From Labia minor (taxonomy: Eukaryota > Arthropoda > Insecta > Dermaptera > Spongiphoridae), in contig OY720344.1 in NCBI GenBank assembly GCA_963082975.1, positions 8,853,580 through 8,917,579 on the forward strand: a stretch of 64,000 nt of DNA, read 5' to 3'. The position numbers and the translations under genes are program-made. Shown in pieces: positions 38,401 to 52,100 of this stretch. Position 1 is the first letter of the stretch. Each line of letters opens with the position of its first letter. Below the pieces are notes generated by a model, which saw only the letters and a program-made list of their open reading frames with translations, was not told the DNA's origin and did no database searches.

Positions 38401-41400
38401 AACATTTCATTTTCTAATTTCCCCCTAAAAATTATGAAAGGTCATCGTAGGATGACCCTAGGTTTAAGAAATATCAATAAGATATTTTTTTAATATTTTT
38501 ATGATGTAAAATGAACGAATTTATTATTTATTTTTAAAAATTTCATTTTTTAATTTTCAAGTAAAAATTATGAAAGGTCATCGTAGGATGACCCTAGGTT
38601 TTCGGCATAAAAAAATAATTATTCATCAGAAATATCAATAATATTTTTTTTTAATATTTTTATGATGTAAAATGAACGAATTTATTATTTATTTTTAAAA
38701 AATTTCATTTTTTAATTTTCCCGTAAAAATTATGAAAGGTCATCGTAGGATGACCCTAGGTTTTCGGCATAAAAAAATAATTATTAATCAGAAATATCAA
38801 TAATATATTTTTTTAATATTTTTATGATGTAAAATGAACGAATATATTATTTATTTTTAAAAATTTCATTTTTTAATTTTCCCGTAAAAATTATGAAAGG
38901 TCATCGTAGGATGACCCTAGGTTTTCAGCATAAAAAAATAATTATTCATCAGCAATATCAATAATATATTTTTTTAATATTTTTATGATGTAATATGAAC
39001 GAATTTATTATTTTTTTTAAAACATTTCATTTTTTAATTTTCCCGTAAAAATTATGAAAGGTCATCGTAGGATGACCCTAGGTTTAGGAAATGTCAATAA
39101 TATATTTTTTTAATATTTTTATGATGTAAAATGAACGAATTTATTATTTTTTTTAAAACATTTCATTTTTTGATTTTCCCGTAAAAATTATGAAAGGTCA
39201 TCGTAGGATGACCCTAGGTTTTCAGCATAAAAAAATTATTATTCATCGGAAATATCAATAATATATTTTTTTAATATTTTTATGATGTAAAATGAATGAA
39301 TTTATTATTTATTTTAAAACATTTCATTTTCTAATTTGCCCCTAAAAATTATGGTCATCGTAGGATGACCCTAGGTTTAGGAAATGTCAATAATATATTT
39401 TTTTAATATTTTTATGATGTAAAATGAACGAATTTATTATTTATTTTTAAAAATTTCATTTTTTAATTTTCCCGTAAAAATTATGAAAGGTCATCGTAGG
39501 ATGACCCTAGGTTTTCGGCAAAAAAAAAAATTATTAATCAGAAATATCAATAATATATTTTTTTAATATTTTTATGATGTAAAATGAACGAATTTATTAT
39601 TTATTATAAAACATTTCATTTTTTAATTTGCCCCTAAAAATTTTGAAAGGTCATCGTAGGATTACCCTAGGTTTAAGAAATATCAATAATATATTTTTTT
39701 AATATTTTTATGATGTAAAATGAACGAATTTATTATTTATTTTTAAAAATTTCATTTTTTAATTTTCAATTAATAATTATGAAAGGTCATCGTAGGATGA
39801 CCCTAGGTTTTCGGCATAAAATATAATTATTCATCAGAAATATAAATAATATTTTTTTTTAATATTTTTATGATGTAAAATGAACGAATTTATTATTTAT
39901 TTTTAAAAAATTTCATTTTTTAATTTTCAAGTAATAATTATGAAAGGTCATCGTAGGATGACCCTAGGTTTTCGGCATAAGAAAATAATTATTCATCAGA
40001 AATATCAATAATATATTTTTTTAATATTTTTATGATGTAAAAAGAACGAATTTATTATTTATTTTTAAAAATTTCATTTAAAAATAATGAAAGGTCATCG
40101 TAGGATGACCCTAGGTTTTCGGCATAAAAAAATAATTATTCATCAGAAATATCAATAATATATTTTTTTAATATTTTTATGATGTAAAATGAACCAATTT
40201 ATTATTTATTTTTATAAATTTTACTTTTTAATTTTCCCGTAAAAATTATGAAAGGTCATCGTAGGATGACCCTAGGTTTTCGGCATAATAAAATAATTAT
40301 TCATCAGAAATATCAATAATATATTTTTTTAATATTTTTATGATGTAAAATGAACGAATTTATTATTTTTTTTAAAACATTTCATTTTTTGATTTTCCCG
40401 TAAAAATTATGAAAGGTCATCGTAGGATGACCCTAGGTTTTCAGCATAAAAAAATAATTATTCATCAGAAATATCAATAATATATTTTTTTAATATTTTT
40501 ATGATGTAAAATGAACGAATTTATTATTTATTTTAAAACATTTCATTTTCTAATTTCCCCCTAAAAATTATGAAAGGTCATCGTAGGATGACCCTAGGTT
40601 TAAGAAATATCAATAATATATTTTTTTAATATTTTTATGATGTAAATTGAACGAATTTATTATTTATTTTTAAAAATTTCATTTTTTAATTTTCAAGTAA
40701 AAATTATGAAAGGTCATCGTAGGATGACCCTAGGTTTTCGGCATAAAAAAATAATTATTCATCAGAAATATCAATAATATTTTTTTTTAATATTTTTATG
40801 ATGTAAAATGAACGAATTTATTATTTATTTTTAAAAAATTTCATTTTTTAATTTTCCCGTAAAAATTATGAAAGGTCATCGTAGGATGACCCTAGGTTTT
40901 CGGCATAAAAACATAATTATTCATCAGAAATATCAATAAGATATTTTTTTAATATTTTTATGATGTAAAATGAACGAATTTATTATTTTTTTTAAAAATG
41001 TCATTTTTTAATTTTCCCGTAAAAATTATGAAAGGTCATCGTAGGATGACCCTAGGTTTTCGGCATAAAAAAATAATTATTAATCAGAAATATCAATAAA
41101 ATATTTTTTTAATATTTTTATGATGTAAAATGAACGAATTTATTATTTATTTTTAAAAATTTCATTTAAAAATAATGAAAGGTCATCGTAGGATGACCCT
41201 AGGTTTTCGGCATAAAAAAATAATTATTCATCAGAAATATCAAAAATATTTTTTTTTAATATTTTTATGATGTAAAATGAACGAATTTATTATTTTTTTA
41301 AAACATTTCATTTTTTGATTTTCCCGTAAAAATTATGAAAGGTCATCGTAGGATGACCCTAGGTTTTCAGCATAAAAAAATAATTATTCATCAGAAATAT

Positions 41401-44400
41401 CAATAATATATTTTTTTAATATTTTTATGATGTAAAATGAACGAATTTATTATTTATTTTAAAACATTTCATTTTCTAATTTCCCCCTAAAAATTATGAA
41501 AGGTCATCGTAGGATGACCCTAGGTTTAAGAAATATCAATAATATATTTTTTTAATATTTTTATGATGTAAAATGAACGAATTTATTATTTTTTTAAAAC
41601 ATTTCATTTTTTGATTTTCCCGTAAAAATTATGAAAGGTCATCGTAGGATGACCCTAGGTTTTCAGCATAAAAAAATAATTATTCATCAGAAATATCAAT
41701 AATATATTTTTTTAATATTTTTATGATGTAAAATGAACGAATTTATTATTTATTTTAAAACATTTCATTTTCTAATTTCCCCCTAAAAATTATGAAAGGT
41801 CATCGTAGGATGACCCTAGGTTTAAGAAATATCAATAATATATTTTTTTAATATTTTTATGATGTAAAATGAACGAATTTATTATTTATTTTTAAAAATT
41901 TCATTTTTTAATTTTCAAGTAAAAATTATGAAAGGTCATCGTAAGATGACCCTAGGTTTTCAGCATAAAAAAATAATTATTCATCAGAAATATCAATAAT
42001 ATATTTTTTTAATATTTTTATGATGTAAAATGAACGAATTTATTATTTATTTTAAAACATTTCATTTTCTAATTTCCCCCTAAAAATTATGAAAGGTCAT
42101 CGTAGGATGACCCTAGGTTTAAGAAATATCAATATATATTTTTTTAATATTTTTATGATGTAAAATGAACGAATTTATTATTTTTTTTAAAACATTTATT
42201 TTTTGATTTTCCCGTAAAAATTATGAAAGGTCATCGTAGGATGACCCTAGGTTTAGGAAATGTCAATAATATATTTTTTTAATATTTTTATGATGTAAAA
42301 TGAACGAATTTATTATTTAATTTTAAAATTTCATTTTTTAATTTTCCCGTAAAAATTATGAAAGGACATCGTAGGATGACCCTAGGTTTTCGGCATAAAA
42401 AAATAATTATTCATCAGAAATATCAATAATATATTTTTTTAATATTTTTATGATGTAAAATGAACGAATATATTATTTATTTTTAAAAATTTGATTTTTT
42501 AATTTTCCCGTAAAAATTATGAAAGGTCATCGTAGGATGACCCTAGGTTTTCAGCTTAAAAAAATAATTATTCATCAGCAATATCAATAATATATTTTTT
42601 TAATATTTTTATGATGTAAAATGAACGAATATATAATTTATTTTTAAAAATTTCATTTTTTAATTTTCCCGTAAAAATTATGATAGGTCATCGTAGGATG
42701 ACCCTAGATTTTCGGCATAAAAAAATAATTATTCATCAGAAATATCAATAATATATTTTTTTAATATTTTTATGATGTAAAATGAACGAATTTATTATTT
42801 ATTTTTATAAATTTTATTTTTTAATTTTCCCGTAAAAATTATGAAAGGTCATCGTAGGATGACCCTAGGTTTTCAGCATAAAAAAATAATTATTCATCAG
42901 CAATATCAATAATATATTTTTTTAATATTTTTATGATGTAATATGAACGAATTTATTATTTTTTTTAAAACATTTCATTTTTTAATTTTCCCGTAAAAAT
43001 TATGAAAGGTCATCGTAGGATGACCCTAGGTTTAGGAAATGTCAATAATATATTTTTTTAATATTTTTATGATGTAAAATGAACGAATTTATTATTTATT
43101 TTTAAAAAATTTCATTTTTTAATTTTCCCGTAAAAATTATGAAAGGTCATCGTAGGATGACCCTAGGTTTTCGGCATAAAAAAATAATTATTAATCAGAA
43201 ATATCAATAATATATTTTTTTAATATTTTTATGATGTAAAATGAACGAATTTATTATTTTTTTTAAAACATTTCATTTTTTGATTTTCCCGTAAAAATTA
43301 TGAAAGGTCATCGTAGGATGACCCTAGGTTTTCAGCATAAAAAAATTATTATTCATCGGAAATATCAATAATATATTTTTTTAATATTTTTATGATGTAA
43401 AATGAATGAATTTATTATTTATTTTAAAACATTTCATTTTCTAATTTGCCCCTAAAAATTATGAAAGGTCATCGTAGGATGACCCTAGGTTTAGGAAATG
43501 TCAATAATATATTTTTTTAATATTTTTATGATGTAAAATGAACGAATTTATTATTTATTTTTAAAAATTTCATTTTTTAATTTTCCCGTAAAAATTATGA
43601 AAGGTCATCGTAGGATGACCCTATGTTTTCGGCAAAAAAAAAAATTATTCATCAGAAATATCAATAATATATTTTTTTAATATTTTTATGATGTAAAATG
43701 AACGAATTTATTATTTTTTTTAAAACATTTCATTTTTTAATTTGACCCTAAAAATTATGAAAGGTCATCGTAGGATTACCCTAGGTTTAAGAAATATCAA
43801 TAATATATTTTTTTAATATTTTTATGATGTAAAATGAACGAATTTATTATTTATTTTTAAAAATTTCATTTTTTAATTTTCAATTAATAATTATGAAAGG
43901 TCATCGTAGGATGACCCTAGGTTTTCGGCATAAAATATAATTATTCATCAGAAATATAAATAATATTTTTTTTTAATATTTTTATGATGTAAAATGAACG
44001 AATTTATTATTTATTTTTAAAAAATTTCATTTTTTAATTTTCAAGTAATAATTATGAAAGGTCATCGTAGGATGACCCTAGGTTTTCGGCATAAGAAAAT
44101 AATTATTCATCAGAAATATCAATAATATATTTTTTTAATATTTTTATGATGTAAAAAGAACGAATTTATTATTTATTTTTAAAAATGTCATTTTTTAATT
44201 TTCCCCTAAAAATTATGAAAGGTCATCGTAGGATGACCCTAGGTTTTCGGCATAAAAAAATAATTATTAATCAGAAATATCAATAATATATTTTTTTAAT
44301 ATTTTTATGATGTAAAATGAACGAATTTATTATTTATTTTTAAAAATTTCATTTAAAAATAATGAAAGGTCATCGTAGGATGACCCTAGGTTTTCGGCAT

Positions 44401-46100
44401 AAAAAAATAATTATTCATCAGAAATATCAATAATATATTTTTTTAATATTTTTATGATGTAAAATGAACCAATTTATTATTTATTTTTATAAATTTTATT
44501 TTTTAATTTTCCCGTAAAAATTATGAAAGGTCATCGTAGGATGACCCTAGGTTTTCGGCATAATAAAATAATTATTCATCAGAAATATCAATAATATATT
44601 TTTTTAATATTTTTATGATGTAAAATGAACGAATTTATTATTTTTTTTAAAACATTTCATTTTTTGATTTTCCCGTAAAAATTATGAAAGGTCATCGTAG
44701 GATGACCCTAGGTTTTCAGCATAAAAAAATAATTATTCATCAGAAATATCAATAATATATTTTTTTAATATTTTTATGATGTAAAATGAACGAATTTATT
44801 ATTTATTTTAAAACATTTCATTTTCTAATTTCCCCCTAAAAATTATGAAAGGTCATCGTAGGGTGACCCTAGGTTTAAGAAATATCAATAAGATATTTTT
44901 TTAATATTTTTATGATGTAAAATGAACGAATTTATTATTTATTTTTAAAAATTTCATTTTTTAATTTTCAAGTAAAAATTATGAAAGGTCATCGTAGGAT
45001 GACCCTAGGTTTTCGGCATAAAAAAATAATTATTCATCAGAAATATCAATAATATTTTTTTTTAATATTTTTATGATGTAAAATGAACGAATTTATTATT
45101 TATTTTTAAAAAATTTCATTTTTTAATTTTCCCGTAAAAATTATGAAAGGTCATCGTAGGATGACCCTAGGTTTTCGGCATAATAAAATAATTATTCATC
45201 AGAAATATCAATAATATATTTTTTTAATATTTTTATGATGTAAAATGAACGAATTTATTATTTTTTTTTAAAATGTCATTTTTTAATTTTCCCCTAAAAA
45301 TTATGAAAGGTCATCGTAGGATGACCCTAGGTTTTCGGCATAAAAAAATAATTATTAATCAGAAATATCAATAATATATTTTTTTAATATTTTTATGATG
45401 TAAAATGAACGAATTTATTATTTATTTTTAAAAATTTCATTTAAAAATAATGAAAGGTCATCGTATGATGACCCTAGGTTTTCGGCATAAAAAAATAATT
45501 ATTCATCAGAAATATCAATAATATTTTTTTTAATATTTTTATGATGTAAAATGAACGAATTTATTATTTATTTTTAAAAAATTTCATTTTTTAATTTTCC
45601 CGTAAAAATTATGAAAGGTCATTGTAGGATGACCCTAGGTTTTCGGCATAAAAAAATAATTATTAATCAGAAATATCAATAATATATTTTTTTAATATTT
45701 TTATGATGTAAAATGAACGAATTTATTATTTTTTTTAAAACATTTCATTTTTTGATTTTCCCGTAAAAATTATGAAAGGTCATCGTAGGATGACCCTAGG
45801 TTTTCAGCATAAAAAAATTATTATTCATCGGAAATATCAATAATATATTTTTTTAATATTTTTATGATGTAAAATGAATGAATTTATTATTTATTTTAAA
45901 ACATTTCATTTTCTAATTTGCCCCTAAAAATTATGAAAGGTCATCGTAGGATGACCCTAGGTTTAGGAAATGTCAATAATATATTTTTTTAATATTTTTA
46001 TGATGTAAAATGAACGAATTTATTATTTATTTTTAAAAATTTCATTTTTTAATTTTCCCGTAAAAATTATGAAAGGTCATCGTAGGATGACCCTAGGTTT
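31400..46100 (+). repeat. Repeated block in the array, offset 10,121 bp
   Basis: Sequence at about 31.4-36.0 kb matches about 41.5-46.1 kb. Markers are 10,120-10,121 bp apart: the CAAGTAAAA unit (31795 and 41916), GGACATC (32244 and 42364), GGATTACCC (33655 and 43776) and the loop variant CGTATGATGACC (35343 and 45464). The match ends near 36.0 and 46.1 kb, where monomer order changes (GAATTAATTT unit on the left side only). Confidence 0.8.
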
Positions 46101-49100
46101 TCGGCAAAAAAAAAAATTATTCATCAGAAATATCAATAATATATTTTTTTAATATTTTTATGATGTAAAATGAACGAATTTATTATTTATTTTAAAACAT
46201 TTCATTTTTTAATTTGCCCCTAAAAATTATGAAAGGTCATCGTAGGATTACCCTAGGTTTAAGAAATATCAATAATATATTTTTTTAATATTTTTATGAT
46301 GTAAAATGAACGAATTTATTATTTATTTTTAAAAATTTCATTTTTTAATTTTCAATTAATAATTATGAAAGGTCATCGTAGGATGACCCTAGGTTTTCGG
46401 CATAAAATATAATTATTCATCAGAAATATAAATAATATTTTTTTTTAATATTTTTATGATGTAAAATGAATGAATTTATTATTTATTTTTAAAAAATTTC
46501 ATTTTTTAATTTTCAAGTAATAATTATGAAAGGTCATCGTAGGATGACCCTAGGTTTTCGGCATAAGAAAATAATTATTCATCAGAAATATCAATAATAT
46601 ATTTTTTTAATATTTTTATGATGTAAAAAGAACGAATTTATTATTTATTTTTAAAAATGTCATTTTTAATTTTCCCCTAAAAATTATGAAAGGTCATCGT
46701 AGGATGACCCTAGGTTTTCGGCATAAAAAAATAATTATTAATCAGAAATATCAATAATATATTTTTTTAATATTTTTATGATGTAAAATGAACGAATTTA
46801 TTATTTATTTTTAAAAATTTCATTTAAAAATAATGAAAGGTCATCGTAGGATGACCCTAGGTTTTCGGCATAAAAAAATAATTATTCATCAGAAATATCA
46901 ATAATATATTTTTTTAATATTTTTATGATGTAAAATGAACCAATTTATTATTTATTTTTATAAATTTTATTTTTTAATTTTCCCGTAAAAATTATGAAAG
47001 GTCATCGTAGGATGACCCTAGGTTTTCGGCATAATAAAACAATTATTCATCAGAAATATCAATAATATATTTTTTTAATATTTTTATGATGTAAAATGAA
47101 CGAATTTATTATTTTTTTAAAACATTTCATTTTTTGATTTTCCCGTAAAAATTATGAAAGGTCATCGTAGGATGACCCTAGGTTTTCAGCATAAAAAAAT
47201 AATTATTCATCAGAAATATCAATAATATATTTTTTTAATATTTTTATGATGTAAAATGAACGAATTTATTATTTATTTTAAAACATTTCATTTTCTAATT
47301 TCCCCATAAAAATTATGAAAGGTCATCGTAGGATGACCCTAGGTTTAAGAAATATCAATAATATATTTTTTTAATATTTTTATGATGTAAAATGAACGAA
47401 TTTATTATTTATTTTTAAAAATTTCATTTTTTAATTTTCAAGTAAAAATTATGAAAGGTCATCGTAGGATGACCCTAAGTTTTCAGCATAAAAAAATAAT
47501 TATTCATCAGAAATATCAATAATATATTTTTTTAATATTTTTATGATGTAAAATGAACGAATTTATTATTTATTTTAAAACATTTCATTTTCTAATTTCC
47601 CCCTAAAAATTATGAAAGGTCATCGTAGGATGACCCTAGGTTTAAGAAATATCAATAATATATTTTTTTAATATTTTTATGATGTAAAATGAACGAATTT
47701 ATTATTTTTTTTAAAACATTTATTTTTTGATTTTCCCGTAAAAATTATGAAAGGTCATCGTAGGATGACCCTAGGTTTAGGAAATGTCAATAATATATTT
47801 TTTTAATATTTTTATGTTGTAAAATGAACGAATTTATTATTTAATTTAAAAATTTCATTTTTTAATTTTCCCGTAAAAATTATGAAAGGACATCGTAGGA
47901 TGACCCTAGGTTTTCGGCATAAAAAAATAATTATTCATCAGAAATATCAATAATATATTTTTTTAATATTTTTATGATGTAAAATGAACGAATATATTAT
48001 TTATTTTTAAAAATTTGATTTTTTAATTTTCCCGTAAAAATTATGAAAGGTCATCGAAGGATGACCCTAGATTTTCGGCATAAAAAAATAATTATTCATC
48101 AGAAATATCAATAATATATTTTTTTAATATTTTTATGATGTAAAATGAATTAATTTATTATTTATTTTTATAAATTTTATTTTTTAATTTTCCCGTAAAA
48201 ATTATGAAAGGTCATCGTAGGATGACCCTAGGTTTTCAGCTTAAAAAAATAATTATTCATCAGCAATATCAATAATATATTTTTTTAATATTTTTATGAT
48301 GTAAAATGAACGAATATATTATTTATTTTTAAAAATTTCATTTTTTAATTATCCCGTAAAAATTATGATAGGTCATCGTAGGATGACCCTAGATTTTCGG
48401 CATAAAAAAATAATTATTCATCAGAAATATCAATAATATATTTTTTTAATATTTTTATGATGTAAAATGAACGAATTTATTATTTATTTTTATAAATTTT
48501 ATTTTTTAATTTTCCCGTAAAAATTATGAAAGGTCATCGTAGGATGACCCTAGGTTTTCAGCATAAAAAAATAATTATTCATCAGCAATATCAATAATAT
48601 ATTTTTTTAATATTTTTATGATGTAATATGAACGAATTTATTATTTTTTTTAAAACATTTCATTTTTTAATTTTCCCGTGAAAATTATGAAAGGTCATCG
48701 TAGGATGACCCTAGGTTTAGGAAATGTCAATAATATATTTTTTTAATATTTTTATGATGTAAAATGAACGAATTTATTATTTATTTTTAAAAAATTTCAT
48801 TTTTTAATTTTCCCGTAAAAATTTTGAAAGGTCATCGTAGGATGACCCTAGGTTTTCGGCATAAAAAAATAATTATTAATCAGAAATATCAATAATATAT
48901 TTTTTTAATATTTTTATGATGTAAAATGAACGAATTTATTATTTTTTTTAAAACATTTCATTTTTTGATTTTCCCGTAAAAATTATGAAAGGTCATCGTA
49001 GGATGACCCTAGGTTTTCAGCATAAAAAAATTATTATTCATCGGAAATATCAATAATATATTTTTTTAATATTTTTATGATGTAAAATGAATGAATTTAT

Positions 49101-52100
49101 TATTTATTTTAAAACATTTCATTTTCTAATTTGCCCCTAAAAATTATGAAAGGTCATCGTAGGATGACCCTAGGTTTAGGAAATGTCAATAATATATTTT
49201 TTTAATATTTTTATGATGTAAAATGAACGAATTTATTATTTATTTTTAAAAATTTCATTTTTTAATTTTCCCGTAAAAATTATGAAAGGTCATCGTAGGA
49301 TGACCCTAGGTTTTCGGCAAAAAAAAAAATTATTCATCAGAAATATCAATAATATTTTTTTTTAATATTTTTATGATGTAAAATGAACGAATTTATTATT
49401 TATTTTTAAAAAATTTCATTTTTTAATTTTCCCGTAAAAATTATGAAAGGTCATCGTAGGATGACCCTAGGTTTTCGGCATAAAAAAATAATTATTAATC
49501 AGAAATATCAATAATATATTTTTTTAATATTTTTATGATGTAAAATGAACGAATTTATTATTTTTTTTAAAACATTTCATTTTTTGATTTTCCCGTAAAA
49601 ATTATGAAAGGTCATCGTAGGATGACCCTAGGTTTTCGGCAAAAAAAAAAATTATTCATCAGAAATATCAATAATATATTTTTTTAATATTTTTATGATG
49701 TAAAATGAACGAGTTTATTATTTATTTTAAAACATTTCATTTTTTAATTTGCCCCTAAAAATTATGAAAGGTCATCGTAGGATTACCCTAGGTTTAAGAA
49801 ATATCAATAATATATTTTTTTAATATTTTTATGATGTAAAATGAACGAATTTATTATTTATTTTTAAAAATTTCATTTTTCAATTTTCAATTAATAATTA
49901 TGAAAGGTCATCGTAGGATGACCCTAGGTTTTCGGCATAAAATATAATTATTCATCAGAAATATAAATAATATTTTTTTTTAATATTTTTATGATGTAAA
50001 ATGAACGAATTTATTATTTATTTTTAAAAAATTTCATTTTTTAATTTTCAAGTAATAATTATGAAAGGTCATCGTAGGATGACCCTAGGTTTTCGGCATA
50101 AGAAAATAATTATTCATCAGAAATATCAATAATATATTTTTTTAATATTTTTATGATGTAAAAAGAACGAATTTATTATTTATTTTTAAAAATTTCATTT
50201 TTTAATTTTCAATTAATAATTATGAAAGGTCATCGTAGGATGACCCTAGGTTTTCGGCATAAAAAAATAATTATTCATCAGAAATATCAATAATATATTT
50301 TTTTAATATTTTTATGATGTAAAATGAACGAATATATTATTTATTTTTAAAAATTTGATTTTTTAATTTTCCCGTAAAAATTATGAAAGGTCATCGTAGG
50401 ATGACCCTAGGTTTTCAGCTTAAAAAAATAATTATTCATCAGCAATATCAATAATATATTTTTTTAATATTTTTATGATGTAAAATGAACGAATATATTA
50501 TTTATTTTTAAAAATTTCATTTTTTAATTTTCCCGTAAAAATTATGATAGGTCATCGTAGGATGACCCTAGATTTTCGGCATAAAAAAATAATTATTCAT
50601 CAGAAATATCAATAATATATTTTTTTAATATTTTTATGATGTAAAATGAACGAATTTATTATTTATTTTTATAAATTTCATTTTTTAATTTTCCCGTAAA
50701 AATTATGAAAGGTCATCGTAGGATGACCCTAGGTTTAGGAAATGTCAATAATATATTTTTTTAATATTTTTATGATGTAAAATGAACGAATTTATTATTT
50801 ATTTTTAAAAATTTCATTTAAAAATAATGAAAGGTCATCGTAGGATGACCCTAGGTTTTCGGCATAAAAAAATAATTATTCATCAGAAATATCAATAATA
50901 TATTTTTTTAATATTTTTATGATGTAAAATGAACCAATTTATTATTTATTTTTATAAATTTTATTTTTTAATTTTCCCGTAAAAATTATGAAAGGTCATC
51001 GTAGGATGACCCTAGGTTTTCGGCATAATAAAACAATTATTCATCAGAAATATCAATAATATATTTTTTTAATATTTTTATGATGTAAAATGAACGAATT
51101 TATTATTTTTTTAAAACATTTCATTTTTTGATTTTCCCGTAAAAATTATGAAAGGTCATCGTAGGATGACCCTAGGTTTTCAGCATAAAAAAATAATTAT
51201 TCATCAGAAATATCAATAATATATTTTTTTAATATTTTTATGATGTAAAATGAACGAATTTATTATTTATTTTAAAACATTTCATTTTCTAATTTCCCCC
51301 TAAAAATTATGAAAGGTCATCGTAGGATGACCCTAGGTTTAAGAAATATCAATAATATATTTTTTTAATATTTTTATGATGTAAAATGAACGAATTTATT
51401 ATTTATTTTTAAAAATTTCATTTTTTAATTTTCAAGTAAAAATTATGAAAGGTCATCGTAGGATGACCCTAGGTTTTCAGCATAAAAAAATAATTATTCA
51501 TCAGAAATATCAATAATATATTTTTTTAATATTTTTATGATGTAAAATGAACGAATTTATTATTTATTTTAAAACATTTCATTTTCTAATTTCCCCCTAA
51601 AAATTATGAAAGGTCATCGTAGGATGACCCTAGGTTTAAGAAATATCAATAATATATTTTTTTAATATTTTTATGATGTAAAATGAACGAATTTATTATT
51701 TTTTTTAAAACATTTATTTTTTGATTTTCCCGTAAAAATTATGAAAGGTCATCGTAGGATGACCCTAGGTTTAGGAAATGTCAATAATATATTTTTTTAA
51801 TATTTTTATGATGTAAAATGAACGAATTTATTATTTAATTTAAAAATTTCATTTTTTAATTTTCCCGTAAAAATTATGAAAGGACATCGTAGGATGACCC
51901 TAGGTTTTCGGCATAAAAAAATAATTATTCATCAGAAATATCAATAATATATTTTTTTAATATTTTTATGATGTAAAATGAACGAATATATTATTTATTT
52001 TTAAAAATTTGATTTTTTAATTTTCCCGTAAAAATTATGAAAGGTCATCGTAGGATGACCCTAGGTTTTCAGCTTAAAAAAATAATTATTCATCAGCAAT

